This document shows, one piece after another, positions 63,919 through 64,000 of a DNA stretch of 64,000 nucleotides. Below the pieces are notes generated by a model. The model did not search any database and was not told where the DNA came from. It saw only the letters and a program-made list of their open reading frames with translations. A program made the position numbers and the translations under genes. The DNA comes from Doryteuthis pealeii (lineage: Eukaryota; Mollusca; Cephalopoda; Myopsida; Loliginidae). Positions within the stretch are counted from its first letter, which is position 1; every line of letters begins with the position of its first letter. The stretch spans positions 88,017,950-88,081,949 of the forward strand of contig CM042143.1 of NCBI GenBank assembly GCA_023376005.1. Reading direction: 5' to 3'.

Positions 63919-64000
63919 CCACAAGGTTCCTAGTTCGATACCAGCCCTCACCAACTCAGCATATGAGTAGCACAGGGATCTGTGCAGTAAAGTAAGGAGC
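63919..64000 (+). mobile_element. SINE S1, fragment cut by the window end
   Basis: Starts inside the head (ACCACAAGGTTCCTAGTTCG) and runs to GTAAAGTAAGGAGC at the edge. Confidence 0.85.

Noticed and set aside
1..64000. CRISPR arrays, operons, ribosome-binding sites, bacterial promoters
   Set aside because: Sequence character is clearly animal; repeats are transposons and microsatellites, with no spacer-like alternation.

Overview
This is an intron/intergenic-type stretch of a large, AT-rich animal genome. It has no intact protein-coding gene that I can support. It is built from interspersed repeats, nested transposons, very long (TA)n, (CT)n and (GA)n arrays and minisatellites. The mix of tRNA-headed SINEs, abundant short Helitron-like elements, a Penelope-like GIY-YIG fragment, hammerhead-carrying repeats and extreme microsatellite density suggests a mollusc, most likely a coleoid cephalopod such as an octopus. 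That assignment is inference from the repeat mix, not from a diagnostic gene.

The most notable content is a population of hammerhead self-cleaving ribozyme (HHR) motifs in at least six unrelated repeat families, on both strands (about 6.8, 7.0, 14.7, 15.75, 15.9, 17.15, 17.3, 17.7, 24.7, 38.95, 42.4, 43.24, 54.8, 55.2 and 62.1-62.5 kb). The best copies have the full CUGANGA...GAAA core, a closed stem II, a minimal 2-4 bp stem III, an NUH cleavage triplet and a matching stem I. In several families a tRNA-like segment lies directly upstream of the ribozyme on the same strand. At 54.65-55.34 kb two intact ribozymes in direct repeat are 418 bp apart, with a tRNA-like block between them, and a Penelope GIY-YIG endonuclease remnant follows. 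This resembles the metazoan retrozyme / Penelope HHR systems.

Layout: 0-2 kb, an inverted-repeat element with a tRNA-like centre. 2-3.3 kb, Helitron-like copies. 4-4.6 kb, a ~600 bp repeat (family C). 6.1-7.2 kb, HHR elements. 7.9-11.1 kb, Helitrons and family N. 11.5-13 kb, a pyrimidine tract. 14-18 kb, a dense HHR/Helitron/mariner-MITE cluster. 21.8-22.6 kb, a satellite that grew out of a SINE fragment. 23-25 kb, families N, L and I. 25.7-26.85 kb, a purine tract. 27.5-32.6 kb, SINEs, family C and nested Helitrons. 33.2 and 48.8 kb, solo LTRs. 35-44 kb, SINEs, a Helitron array, MITEs and HHRs. 44-51.5 kb, family C, minisatellites and SINEs. 52.4-53 kb, a MITE with an 8-bp target duplication. 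53.7-55.7 kb, Helitron, retrozyme-like dimer and Penelope fragment. 56.4-57.3 kb, a pyrimidine tract. 57.8-64 kb, family C, Helitrons, an HHR-derived tandem array and SINEs.

Coding remnants are limited to a Penelope GIY-YIG domain, a possible zinc-finger (BED-type) transposase scrap and two weak, unrecognised exon candidates. Long open frames over the CT, GA and TA arrays are artefacts of simple sequence.
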